Assembly (NCBI GenBank): GCA_002320555.1
Contig: DCJV01000117.1
Coordinates: forward strand, 1 to 6,192
Source of the DNA: Ruminococcaceae bacterium UBA1691
Lineage (GTDB): Bacteria > Bacillota > Clostridia > Oscillospirales > Acutalibacteraceae
Direction of reading: 5' to 3'
Length of the DNA stretch: 6,192 bases
This document shows positions 1 to 5,847 of this stretch, in pieces (the first letter of the stretch is position 1; each line of letters starts with the position of its first letter). A model generated the notes under the pieces. That model was not told where the DNA came from and did not search any database. It saw only the letters and a program-made list of their open reading frames with translations. A program made the position numbers and the translations under genes.

Positions 1-1
1 C

Positions 2-238
2 GGCGGCGGCGCAGGCGTGACGATTACGCCGGTTGCATTCCTGATCGTCAGCGACGGCGAGGTTACGCTCAAACATATCACGGCCTATGACAATGCGGCG
101 GAACGTGTCGTCAATCTGGTGCCTGAGATGTTCGACAAGGTCACGAGCGTTGTCAATAAAGCCATGAAGAAAAAGGAAGCGCAGGCGGAGGCTGAACAGG
201 CTGCTGCTGTAGACGTTACCGTAGAAGAAACGAAATAA
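2..238 (+). CDS. ytfJ: GerW/YtfJ family spore protein, C-terminal part (5' end outside window)
   Basis: The frame is already open at base 2 and ends at TAA 236-238, so this is the 3' end of a gene starting left of the window. The translation begins with a Gly-rich stretch (GGGAG) followed by VTITPVAFLIVSDGEVTLKHI. This is the pattern of the YtfJ/GerW family, in which a glycine-rich segment precedes a conserved 'PxAFLV' strand. The tail, about 25 residues rich in Lys, Glu and Ala, is low complexity. In Bacillus this protein is made in the forespore and affects germination; that role is family knowledge. The neighbours on the same strand, a DD-carboxypeptidase and rluB, are frequent companions of this family in Clostridia. 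The GTG at 17 falls inside the conserved domain and is not a start. Confidence 0.8.
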   Translation, partial: GGGAGVTITPVAFLIVSDGEVTLKHITAYDNAAERVVNLVPEMFDKVTSVVNKAMKKKEAQAEAEQAAAVDVTVEETK

Positions 239-327
239 TGCGTTCATACGGGGAAGCACGGCAGTACTTTAAGGGCAAAACCCTACCAGCCTTGTTTGTC
301 CGGGCATCTTTTTCTAAAATTGAATTG

Positions 328-355
328 ATTTTTTTGCCACCGCCTGCATACCTAT
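328..355 (+). promoter_or_regulatory. Candidate sporulation-sigma (SigE-like) promoter of the DD-carboxypeptidase
   Basis: CATACCTAT at 347-355 resembles the CATAC start of SigE-type -10 elements. ATTTT lies 14 bases upstream (328-332) as a weak -35 candidate. The identical 9-mer sits on the minus strand upstream of spoIIM (4265-4273), which is SigE-controlled in Bacillus. The match is partial, and transcription would start at about 360-362, leaving a very short leader. This is an inference from two sites only. Confidence 0.3.
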
Positions 356-375
356 AAACCATGGCAGGTGGTGGC
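336..375 (+). promoter_or_regulatory. Hairpin covering the carboxypeptidase ribosome-binding site
   Basis: GCCACCGCCTGC (336-347) pairs with GCAGGTGGTGGC (364-375) over 12 base pairs with one G-U pair, leaving a loop of about 16 bases that can close further with an AT/AT pair. The right arm contains AGGTGG (366-371), the only Shine-Dalgarno-like sequence before the gene, and ends two bases before the TTG at 377. It is not an intrinsic terminator, because the T-run lies before the hairpin rather than after it. In a transcript that includes both arms the ribosome-binding site would be buried. Confidence 0.55.
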
Positions 376-376
376 T

Positions 377-1588
377 TTGTTGAACGAAACGAAAAATCGA
401 TCCCGATTCCGTAAATACATGATCCCGCTTCTTTTATGCGGCGCCTTCTTATTTTTCAACGGCATTCATGCCCAGGCAGCACAGGAGCCCCCAAGTGTAT
501 CTGCTCAGTCGGCGGCGCTCCTCGTTGCCGATACGGGCGAATTTTTGTTTGAAAAAAATGCGAAGCAGCAGCGCGGTATGGCGAGTACGACAAAGATCAT
601 GACGTCGCTCTTGGCCGTGGAGGAGGGCACGCCGAACCGTGTCATTACCGCAACAGAGGCCATGGTCCGGGTAGAGGGCACCTCCATCGGTCTGCAGGCG
701 GGAGACAAGATCACGCTTCGCAATCTGATTTATGGCATGCTCCTCGAATCCGGCAATGATGCTGCCAATGCAACAGCAATCGCGCTGGCAGGCTCCGCGG
801 ATCAATTTGCCCAGAGAATGAATGCGCGTGCGCAGGAAATCGGCATGACCAACACGCATTTCGTCACGCCGTCTGGGCTGGATAATCAGGAGCATTATTC
901 CTGTGCACATGATATGGCCTTATTGGGTGCGGAAGCAATCAAAAATCCGGAATTTGCCGCCATCTGTGCCACAAAAAGCATCCGCGTCGCTTATGGAAAC
1001 CCGGAATATCTGCGCACGCTGTCAAACCATAATCGTCTGCTGTCCTCCTATGAAGGCTGTATCGGCATCAAAACAGGATTTACCAAGAAAAGCGGCCGTT
1101 GCCTGGTGTCGGCCGCGCGTCGCGACGGCGTCACGCTTGTGGCCGTAACCCTCAATGCGCCGAACGATTGGGATGATCATAAGAAGCTGTTCGATTATGG
1201 ATTTTCCATGGTGGAAAATATAAAACTGGACGACGGATTTTCAGGCATTCAGCTCAAGGTGGTTGGCGGAATGAGCCGCACAGTTCCAATCGAATGCGCA
1301 ATCACACCAGACCTGGCCGTTTCTTCTGCGCCTGTTGATATCCGCCGGGAAATCCTTTTGGAGCCCTTTGTTTACGCGCCCGTTGAACGGGGGAGAATCG
1401 TAGGGGAGGCGCGGTATTATCAGGGAGACAAACTGGTTGCCTGCGTTCCTCTGGAAACTGCAAAAGCTGTAAAAAATATCGATATCCCGCAATTGCCAGA
1501 GGAGCCTGTTCCAAAAAAGAAGGGACTATGGGATCAAATCAAAGAATGGTTTTCCACCCATATAAGGAGAGAAACAAAAAATGACTGA
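377..1588 (+). CDS. D-alanyl-D-alanine carboxypeptidase (PBP5/DacB/DacF family, peptidase S11)
   Basis: This is a secreted, membrane-associated DD-carboxypeptidase that removes the terminal D-Ala from peptidoglycan stem peptides and so limits cross-linking, in spore formers often in the cortex. With the start at TTG 377 (403 aa), a basic N-terminus (KNRSRFRK) and a hydrophobic segment ending in AQA form a signal peptide cleaved near residue 34. All three catalytic motifs are present: STTK with nucleophile Ser70 and Lys73, SGN at 125-127, and KTG at 232-234. A PBP5 C-terminal domain covers about residues 282-367. The end, GLWDQIKEWFSTHIRR, is an amphipathic helix suited to membrane anchoring. 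The TTG was chosen because AGGTGG lies just upstream; GTG 368 falls inside that site and ATG 419 has no ribosome-binding site. Position beside rluB recalls B. subtilis dacB, but dacB and dacF cannot be told apart here, so no symbol is given. No terminator separates it from ytfJ. Confidence 0.93.
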   Translation: MLNETKNRSRFRKYMIPLLLCGAFLFFNGIHAQAAQEPPSVSAQSAALLVADTGEFLFEKNAKQQRGMASTTKIMTSLLAVEEGTPNRVITATEAMVRVEGTSIGLQAGDKITLRNLIYGMLLESGNDAANATAIALAGSADQFAQRMNARAQEIGMTNTHFVTPSGLDNQEHYSCAHDMALLGAEAIKNPEFAAICATKSIRVAYGNPEYLRTLSNHNRLLSSYEGCIGIKTGFTKKSGRCLVSAARRDGVTLVAVTLNAPNDWDDHKKLFDYGFSMVENIKLDDGFSGIQLKVVGGMSRTVPIECAITPDLAVSSAPVDIRREILLEPFVYAPVERGRIVGEARYYQGDKLVACVPLETAKAVKNIDIPQLPEEPVPKKKGLWDQIKEWFSTHIRRETKND

Positions 1589-2327
1589 TGAAAAAATCAG
1601 GCTGCAAAAATACTTGTCGGAATGCGGGATCGCATCACGCCGCAAAAGCGAAGCCCTGATTGAAGAGGGGCGCGTAAAGGTCAACGGCATCCGAGCACAG
1701 ATTGGAGATAAAATCGACCCTAAACGGGATACGGTCTCTGTCAATGGCCGCAAAGTTATCAGGGAGCAAACGCTTTGCTATCTGATGCTGCATAAGCCAC
1801 GCGGGTTTATTACGACCATGAGCGATGAAATGAATCGCAAATGCGTTGCGGAATTGGTTCAGGACTGCGGAATGCGGGTTTATCCCGTCGGGCGGCTGGA
1901 CCGGGAATCAGAGGGCCTGCTGCTCCTGACAAACGATGGGGAATTCGCCAATGCAATGATGCATCCCAAACGACACGTCCCCAAAACCTACCGCGTTACG
2001 GTCCGTCCCAGCATCACAGACGAGCAGATCACGCAGATAACCATGGGGCTTATGCTGGAGGGCCGCATGACCGCGCCGGCCGATGTGCATGTGGTTACGA
2101 AAGAGGAGGGCCGTGTTGTGCTCGAGATCGTCCTTTACGAAGGGCGAAATCGGCAGATCCGTAAGATGTGTGAGCAGCTTGGCCTGGAGGTGGCCAGACT
2201 CAAGCGGACAGCTGTGGGGCCGGTCAAACTTGGCATGCTGCCACAGGGAAAATGGCGTGAACTGACGCAGGATGAAGTGAATAAGCTGATGAATGCGGCG
2301 AAGATAAAACAAAATGAAAAAATATAA
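1581..2327 (+). CDS. rluB: 23S rRNA pseudouridine synthase, RluB/RsuA family
   Basis: This enzyme isomerises a specific uridine to pseudouridine in rRNA; RluB acts on helix 80/89-region 23S rRNA near U2605 in E. coli numbering, and that target is assumed from the family. The 248-aa product starts with an S4 RNA-binding domain (about residues 5-60, LQKYLSECGIASRRKSEALI). The catalytic domain follows, with Asp107 in GRLDRESEGLLLLTNDGE, then PKTYRV (134-139) and EGRNRQIRKM (187-196), all typical of the RsuA/RluB group. The ATG at 1581 has AAGGAGA at 1564-1570 and overlaps the end of the carboxypeptidase gene by 8 bases, so the two are co-transcribed and probably translationally coupled. In Bacillus and several Clostridia, spmA and spmB lie between the dac gene and rluB; they are absent here. 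RluF or RsuA would be the alternative subfamily, but length and context favour RluB. Confidence 0.93.
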   Translation: MTDEKIRLQKYLSECGIASRRKSEALIEEGRVKVNGIRAQIGDKIDPKRDTVSVNGRKVIREQTLCYLMLHKPRGFITTMSDEMNRKCVAELVQDCGMRVYPVGRLDRESEGLLLLTNDGEFANAMMHPKRHVPKTYRVTVRPSITDEQITQITMGLMLEGRMTAPADVHVVTKEEGRVVLEIVLYEGRNRQIRKMCEQLGLEVARLKRTAVGPVKLGMLPQGKWRELTQDEVNKLMNAAKIKQNEKI

Positions 2328-2390
2328 ATAAATGAGATCAGCCTGATTGTCTTGCTGATAATGATATGAAAACTTGTAAGTTAAAAAATG

Positions 2391-2430
2391 AGCCGTCCAG
2401 CGAAAAAAGGCGATTGCTGGACGGCTTTTC
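2391..2430 (+). terminator. Intrinsic terminator after rluB
   Basis: GCCGTCCAGC (2392-2401) and GCTGGACGGC (2416-2425) form a perfect 10-bp GC-rich stem, extended by an A-T pair (2391/2426), with a 14-base loop. TTTTCT follows. An A-run just before the stem (2383-2388) could make it work weakly in the other direction too. It closes the ytfJ-dac-rluB group, about 65 bases past the rluB stop. Confidence 0.88.
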
Positions 2431-2479
2431 TAAAAAAAGGAAATGTGATATCATAAAACACAAAGGAAGGAGGAAAAGC

Positions 2480-2620
2480 TTGATTTGGAGCCCTCGAACG
2501 AGCGTTATACAATTATACAAAATAAATATTTTGTATAATTTAGGGGAGATAAAAACCACTGAAACAAAAATAATGATTTTACGTAATTCCAATCAAGTGA
2601 ATAAGCATGTCTTCAATTAA
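2480..2620 (+). other. Candidate 46-codon leader ORF before the recombinase
   Basis: AAGGAGG at 2467-2473, a full-strength ribosome-binding site, stands 6 bases before a TTG (2480). The frame then runs for 46 codons to TAA 2618-2620 and overlaps the recombinase ATG (2607) by 14 bases in another frame. The predicted peptide (MIWSPRTSVIQLYKINILYN...) matches no family I recognise, and the 30-bp palindrome lies inside it. The recombinase itself has no good ribosome-binding site, so translation of this ORF could deliver ribosomes to it. It could equally be chance or a decayed gene; the codons are AT-rich and unlike those of the neighbours. Confidence 0.25.
2505..2540 (+). repeat. Perfect 30-bp palindrome with a third half-site (TTATACAA x3)
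   Basis: AATTATACAAAATA (2511-2524) is mirrored exactly by TATTTTGTATAATT (2527-2540) around a 2-base centre. The octamer TTATACAA occurs twice in tandem on the plus strand (2505-2512, 2513-2520) and once inverted (2531-2538). TATAAT occurs on both strands within it, but neither copy has a recognisable -35. No T-run follows, so it is not a terminator. The placement 67 bases before a recombinase gene suits an operator or a recombinase-binding site. Confidence 0.6.
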
Positions 2621-3596
2621 CGATTCCGAATTTCCATCCATTCTCCTTGACTTTCTGCATTATCTCGACGTCGTCAAAAACAAATCGCCTTTGACCGTTC
2701 AAGAATATGCAACTGACCTGCGCACCTTTTTCCGCTTTCTGAAACAATCGCGCTGCCTTGTTCCCGCTTCGGCAGATTTTGATTCAATCGATATTACTGA
2801 TCTGGATATCTCTTTTATCCGCACCATTACGCTCAGTGACGCTTATTCCTTTTTATCATATTGCAAAAATGAACGACATAATAATGCGACAACGCGTGCA
2901 CGCAAGGTTTCCAGCATTCGAGGCCTCTTTAAATATTTAACGGTCCAGATGAAATTACTGGATGAAAATCCCATGCAGGAGCTTGACACACCGAAGCAAA
3001 AAAAAGCGCTTCCGAAATATCTGACACTGGACCAAAGCATCAGTCTGCTGGACCATATCGAAGGAAAAAACAAAGAGCGTGATTACTGCATGATCACATT
3101 TTTTCTCAATTGCGGGATGCGGCTTTCCGAGCTTGTGGGCCTTAATCTCTCCGATATCCACGACAATGAAATCATCCGTGTGACCGGCAAAGGCGATAAA
3201 GAGCGCATTTTATATCTCAATCAGGCCTGTCAGGAAGCGCTGGCCACCTATTTAAAGGTGCGTCCGGTAGATGGTGTCAAGGACAAAAACGCCCTGTTTC
3301 TCAGCAGCCGGTTACAACGGATCAGCCCAAAGACGGTCCAGCATGTCGTCTATACCTTTTTGGACAAGGCGGGATTATCCGGCCAGGGCCTATCGGTGCA
3401 TAAATTGCGTCACACAGCCGCCACGCTGATGTATCAGCACGGAAAGGTGGACGTTTTGGTGCTCAAAGAGATTCTAGGCCATGAGAATCTGGGAACGACT
3501 GAAATCTATACGCATATTGTGGATGATCAGATCAAATCCGCGGTTGATGCAAATCCTCTGCACAGACAAAAAGCGAAAAAGGATCCTCAAAAGTGA
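2607..3596 (+). CDS. Tyrosine recombinase, XerC/XerD family
   Basis: This is a site-specific DNA recombinase of the phage-integrase family; Xer proteins resolve chromosome dimers at dif. The 329-aa product has an N-terminal SAM-like core-binding domain (about residues 8-118: FLHYLDVVKNKSPLTVQEYATDLRTFF begins it) and a C-terminal catalytic domain (about 135-315). All active-site residues are visible: Arg172 (GMRLSELVGL), Lys195 (TGKGDKER), His265 and Arg268 (HKLRHTAATLM), His292 (LGHENLGTTEIYTHI) and nucleophile Tyr301. It is about 30 residues longer than typical XerC/XerD, mainly because of a segment around residues 50-76 in the N-terminal domain. A TGA lies just upstream in frame, so ATG 2607 is the first possible start, yet it lacks a clear ribosome-binding site. 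No excisionase or phage gene is nearby, and spoIIM adjoins xerD (ripX) in Bacillus, which favours a housekeeping role over a mobile integrase. XerC and XerD cannot be separated by eye. Confidence 0.92.
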   Translation: MSSINDSEFPSILLDFLHYLDVVKNKSPLTVQEYATDLRTFFRFLKQSRCLVPASADFDSIDITDLDISFIRTITLSDAYSFLSYCKNERHNNATTRARKVSSIRGLFKYLTVQMKLLDENPMQELDTPKQKKALPKYLTLDQSISLLDHIEGKNKERDYCMITFFLNCGMRLSELVGLNLSDIHDNEIIRVTGKGDKERILYLNQACQEALATYLKVRPVDGVKDKNALFLSSRLQRISPKTVQHVVYTFLDKAGLSGQGLSVHKLRHTAATLMYQHGKVDVLVLKEILGHENLGTTEIYTHIVDDQIKSAVDANPLHRQKAKKDPQK

Positions 3597-4234
3597 AAAA
3601 AGCCGGAGAAAGCCTTGGCAAACAAAGCGTCCGCCAGAGATGCACAGGCCAGTAATGCGAGCAAAATGCCGAAACGCGCACAATAAAGGCGAAAATTATG
3701 ATAGCCGTCCAGCGTTTTGTTTCCATTCATCACAGCGAACACATCAAAGGACATTGTAATCCCTTCCCGGCAGCCAATCAAAAGGGTGGCCGTGGACAGA
3801 ATCGCCCCGGGCAACAAAATCAGCAGACAATACCCAACCCCCATGAGCGCTTTTGTGCTGTAAAGATATCCAAATACGGCGCCCATACCGAGCCCGCGGA
3901 TAAACGGCAGGAGCATCAGGAACGGAAGCCCCATTGCGCAGAGTCCTGCCGTAAATGCAACCGCCAGATAAATCAGATTTGCAAACAGAGAATTGCACAT
4001 GGTTGCAAATAGGGATTGCGAGCTGCGCATGGTGCTGTATTCCTGCAGCAGATTCAGCATCTTCTCCAACCATTCATGATCCGCGCTGCTTTTTACCAGA
4101 ACCGCGCCAAAAGCCATTCCAGCTGTAAACAGCGCTGTCAAAAGAATCAATTTCCAGCCAGAGGCGATGCGTTCCATGAGCACCCCGCCCTGAAGCGGCC
4201 GTCTTTCACGTGACCTGATACGTCTTGTCCCCAT
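3587..4234 (-). CDS. spoIIM: Stage II sporulation protein M (SpoIIM) family membrane protein
   Basis: SpoIIM, with SpoIID and SpoIIP, forms the peptidoglycan-remodelling machine that drives engulfment of the forespore; it is a mother-cell membrane protein. The 215-aa product has a basic cytoplasmic N-terminus (TRRIRSRERR) and about five hydrophobic segments near residues 28-47, 85-106, 107-125, 130-155 and 188-207. The run PFLMLLPFIRGLGMGAVFGYLY plus the following LLPGAILSTATLL match the SpoIIM/DUF95 layout. ATG 4232-4234 was chosen because AGGAGG (4242-4247) stands 7 bases upstream; the GTG at 4255 would place that site inside the coding region. The gene is convergent with the recombinase and shares its last 10 bases with it. 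The family call rests on pattern and context, since the family is weakly conserved. Confidence 0.78.
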   Translation of the reverse strand: MGTRRIRSRERRPLQGGVLMERIASGWKLILLTALFTAGMAFGAVLVKSSADHEWLEKMLNLLQEYSTMRSSQSLFATMCNSLFANLIYLAVAFTAGLCAMGLPFLMLLPFIRGLGMGAVFGYLYSTKALMGVGYCLLILLPGAILSTATLLIGCREGITMSFDVFAVMNGNKTLDGYHNFRLYCARFGILLALLACASLADALFAKAFSGFFHF

Positions 4235-4264
4235 TTTGATTCCTCCTTTTTGCACATATCTCTA

Positions 4265-4293
4265 ATAGGTATGGCAAACCGGAGGAAAATAGA
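4265..4293 (-). promoter_or_regulatory. Candidate SigE-like promoter of spoIIM
   Basis: On the minus strand TCTATTTT (4286-4293) lies 12 bases before CATACCTAT (4265-4273). The spacing and the CATAC start agree with mother-cell SigE promoters, which drive spoIIM in Bacillus. Transcription would begin near 4258, giving a leader of about 24 bases that contains the strong ribosome-binding site. The -35 match is only partial. Confidence 0.4.
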
Positions 4294-4307
4294 ACTGCTC
4301 CAAAGAC

Positions 4308-4345
4308 AAAACCACTGCTGTTCATCATAAACAGTAGTGGCTTTT
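4308..4345 (-). terminator. Intrinsic terminator after scfB
   Basis: CCACTGCTGTT (4312-4322) faces AACAGTAGTGG (4330-4340), 11 positions with one imperfect pair: A-C when read on the minus strand, G-U on the plus strand. On the minus strand it is followed by TTTTGTCTTT. It lies 16 bases past the scfB stop and before spoIIM, so it separates the two minus-strand units. TTTT on the plus side means it may also stop plus-strand transcripts. Confidence 0.7.
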
Positions 4346-4355
4346 GATTATTGTT

Positions 4356-5741
4356 TTATTCATCTGATTCTGCTTGTGCCAGCGCCGCCTTAATCATAAT
4401 CGCACATTCCAGCCGCTTTTGTTCGAGCGCACAGGAGAGCTTATGGGGCTTCAAAATATCTCCCGCATATTGGAGATGATTGGCGTTGCATCCGCCGCTG
4501 CAATAAAATTTCGCCCAGCAGGTGCGGCATTCCGGTTTTTCATAGACGTTGGTTTTGGAAAACCTTTGCTTCTTTTCCTGATCCAGCGAGCCATCCAGCA
4601 CGCTTCCCATCTTCCACTCGTCCATCCCCACGAATTGATGGCAGGGATAGATATCACCTTCCGGTGTAACGGCAATATATTCATTGCCGCAGCTGCATCC
4701 GCGCAAACGCTTAATGGCACAAGGCCCCTGATCAAGGTCAAGCATAAAGTGGAAGAAATTGAAAGAGTCCCCTCCCCTTTTTCGGCGAATAATTTCTTTT
4801 GCGAGATTTTCATATTCTTCACAGATGCGCGGCAGGTCCTCCTCAGTCAAGGCGACGGGCAATTGTTCCGGATCAGCAACGACGGGTTCAATCGAAATCT
4901 GATCAAAGCCGAGCTCCCTCATATGGACGACATCTCTCGTAAAATCGAGATTTCTTTTCGTAAATGTGCCGCGGACATAGTATTGGTCGAATTTACCGCC
5001 CCGGCGTTTCTCCACCAAACGCTGATATTTGGGAACAATCGTGTCGTAGCTTCCGCTGCCATCCACACGGAACCGCAGGGAATCATTGATTTCCTTTCGT
5101 CCGTCGATAGAAAGGACGACATTGGACATTTCTCGGTTGATGTAGTCAATTTTATCATCTGTCAGGAGCAACCCGTTTGTTGTGATGGTAAAACGAAAAT
5201 TTTTGTTATGCTCCTTCTCCAGAGAGCGTGCATATGCGACAACCTGCTTAACTACTTCAAAATTCATCAGCGGCTCGCCGCCAAAGAAATCCAGCTCGAG
5301 ATTATGGCGGTTTGCGGAATGTTCGATTAAAAAGTCAATTGCTGCCTTTCCAACCTCCAGAGGCATCAACTTGCGGCCATGCCCAAAATCACCCTGTGCT
5401 GCAAAGCAATAGCTGCAGCGTAGATTGCAGTCATGCGCAATATTCAGGCACATTGATTTGATCGGTGCGGGCCCCATCTGAGCGGCAAACGGTGCATATT
5501 CATCTGCTGAAAACAGAAATCCATTTTGATAGAGGCCGTATAGTTCCGCATAGGCTTCCTGAATATCCGCAGAGCTGTAATCGTCCTGCAAGCGGTCTAT
5601 GAGCTGTTGCGGGCATTTTTCGGGCAAGGGCGCCTCAAGATCATCAAGCAGCTCATAAGAAAGCCGGTCGACCACATGGACTGCGCCGCTGTTGACATCG
5701 AGTACAATATAAAAACCATTTAAATAAAATTTATGAATCAT
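4356..5741 (-). CDS. scfB: SCIFF peptide maturase (radical SAM/SPASM thioether-forming enzyme)
   Basis: This radical SAM enzyme installs thioether cross-links in the SCIFF precursor; CteB of Clostridium thermocellum is the studied relative. With the start at ATG 5741 the product is 461 aa. Residues 1-79 (HKFYLNGFYIVLDVNSGAVHVV begins it) form the PqqD-like peptide-recognition domain usual for this family. The radical SAM core carries C105-x3-C109-x2-C112 (CNLRCSYC), followed by FFGGEPLM (152-159). The SPASM region for auxiliary Fe-S clusters has C341, C349, C351, C367, the CX2CX5CX3C motif C405-C408-C414-C418, and C437. No key cysteine is missing. ATG 5741 matches the family's usual 'MIHK..LNG' start; AAGGA (5753-5757) lies about 11 bases upstream, a little far. 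The upstream in-frame TTG (5783) and ATGs lack a proper site. The gene is 106 bases downstream of scfA on the same strand. Confidence 0.95.
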   Translation of the reverse strand: MIHKFYLNGFYIVLDVNSGAVHVVDRLSYELLDDLEAPLPEKCPQQLIDRLQDDYSSADIQEAYAELYGLYQNGFLFSADEYAPFAAQMGPAPIKSMCLNIAHDCNLRCSYCFAAQGDFGHGRKLMPLEVGKAAIDFLIEHSANRHNLELDFFGGEPLMNFEVVKQVVAYARSLEKEHNKNFRFTITTNGLLLTDDKIDYINREMSNVVLSIDGRKEINDSLRFRVDGSGSYDTIVPKYQRLVEKRRGGKFDQYYVRGTFTKRNLDFTRDVVHMRELGFDQISIEPVVADPEQLPVALTEEDLPRICEEYENLAKEIIRRKRGGDSFNFFHFMLDLDQGPCAIKRLRGCSCGNEYIAVTPEGDIYPCHQFVGMDEWKMGSVLDGSLDQEKKQRFSKTNVYEKPECRTCWAKFYCSGGCNANHLQYAGDILKPHKLSCALEQKRLECAIMIKAALAQAESDE

Positions 5742-5794
5742 TTGTAGGACCATCCTTCCCATGCGCAACAAAAATTTGGGCAATCAAGCGCACG

Positions 5795-5829
5795 AAAAAT
5801 GAAGGGACAGTTGCCTGCCCCTTCATTTT
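5795..5829 (-). terminator. Intercistronic hairpin/partial terminator between scfA and scfB
   Basis: AAAATGAAGGG (5796-5806) and CCCTTCATTTT (5819-5829) pair perfectly over 11 bp. After one A-C mismatch, CAG (5808-5810) pairs with CTG (5815-5817), leaving a 4-base loop. Read on the minus strand the stem ends in a T-run (5795-5799). It lies 19 bases past the scfA stop and before scfB. No separate promoter for scfB is evident, so it probably acts as a leaky terminator giving more scfA than scfB RNA. The AT-rich outer stem also has T-runs in the plus direction. Confidence 0.75.
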
Positions 5830-5847
5830 GAAGCCGATTTGAAAGCA

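Noticed and set aside
272..284. AGGG-CAAAAC-CCT hairpin after ytfJ as a terminator
   Set aside because: The stem has only four pairs and no T-run follows directly; the later T-run at about 309-314 is not preceded by a convincing stem.
449..910. Minus-strand ORF of 153 codons inside the carboxypeptidase gene
   Set aside because: It is antisense to the catalytic core of a well-supported gene, with no ribosome-binding site or recognisable motif.
2337..2359. ATCAGC/GCTGAT hairpin just after the rluB stop
   Set aside because: It has six pairs with an 11-base loop and no T-run; the strong terminator follows 30 bases later.
2366..2479. Upstream extension of the 46-codon leader ORF to ATG 2366
   Set aside because: It reads through the rluB terminator hairpin, and the only good ribosome-binding site is at 2467-2473.
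2511..2540. Palindrome read as a sigma-A promoter for the recombinase because it contains TATAAT
   Set aside because: No acceptable -35 occurs 16-18 bases upstream on either strand; TATAAT is a by-product of the symmetric AT-rich arms.
4235..4255. GTG start for spoIIM at 4255
   Set aside because: The reading would encode the strong AGGAGG ribosome-binding site as protein (QKGGIK). ATG 4234 is ideally spaced from that site.
4374..5330. Long plus-strand ORF of 318 codons
   Set aside because: It lies wholly antisense to scfB, whose protein has complete radical SAM and SPASM motifs. The antisense translation shows no recognisable domain.
5742..5783. Upstream starts for scfB (TTG 5783, ATG 5762 and ATG 5753)
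   Set aside because: None has a properly placed ribosome-binding site, and family members begin at the MIHK-like position corresponding to 5741.
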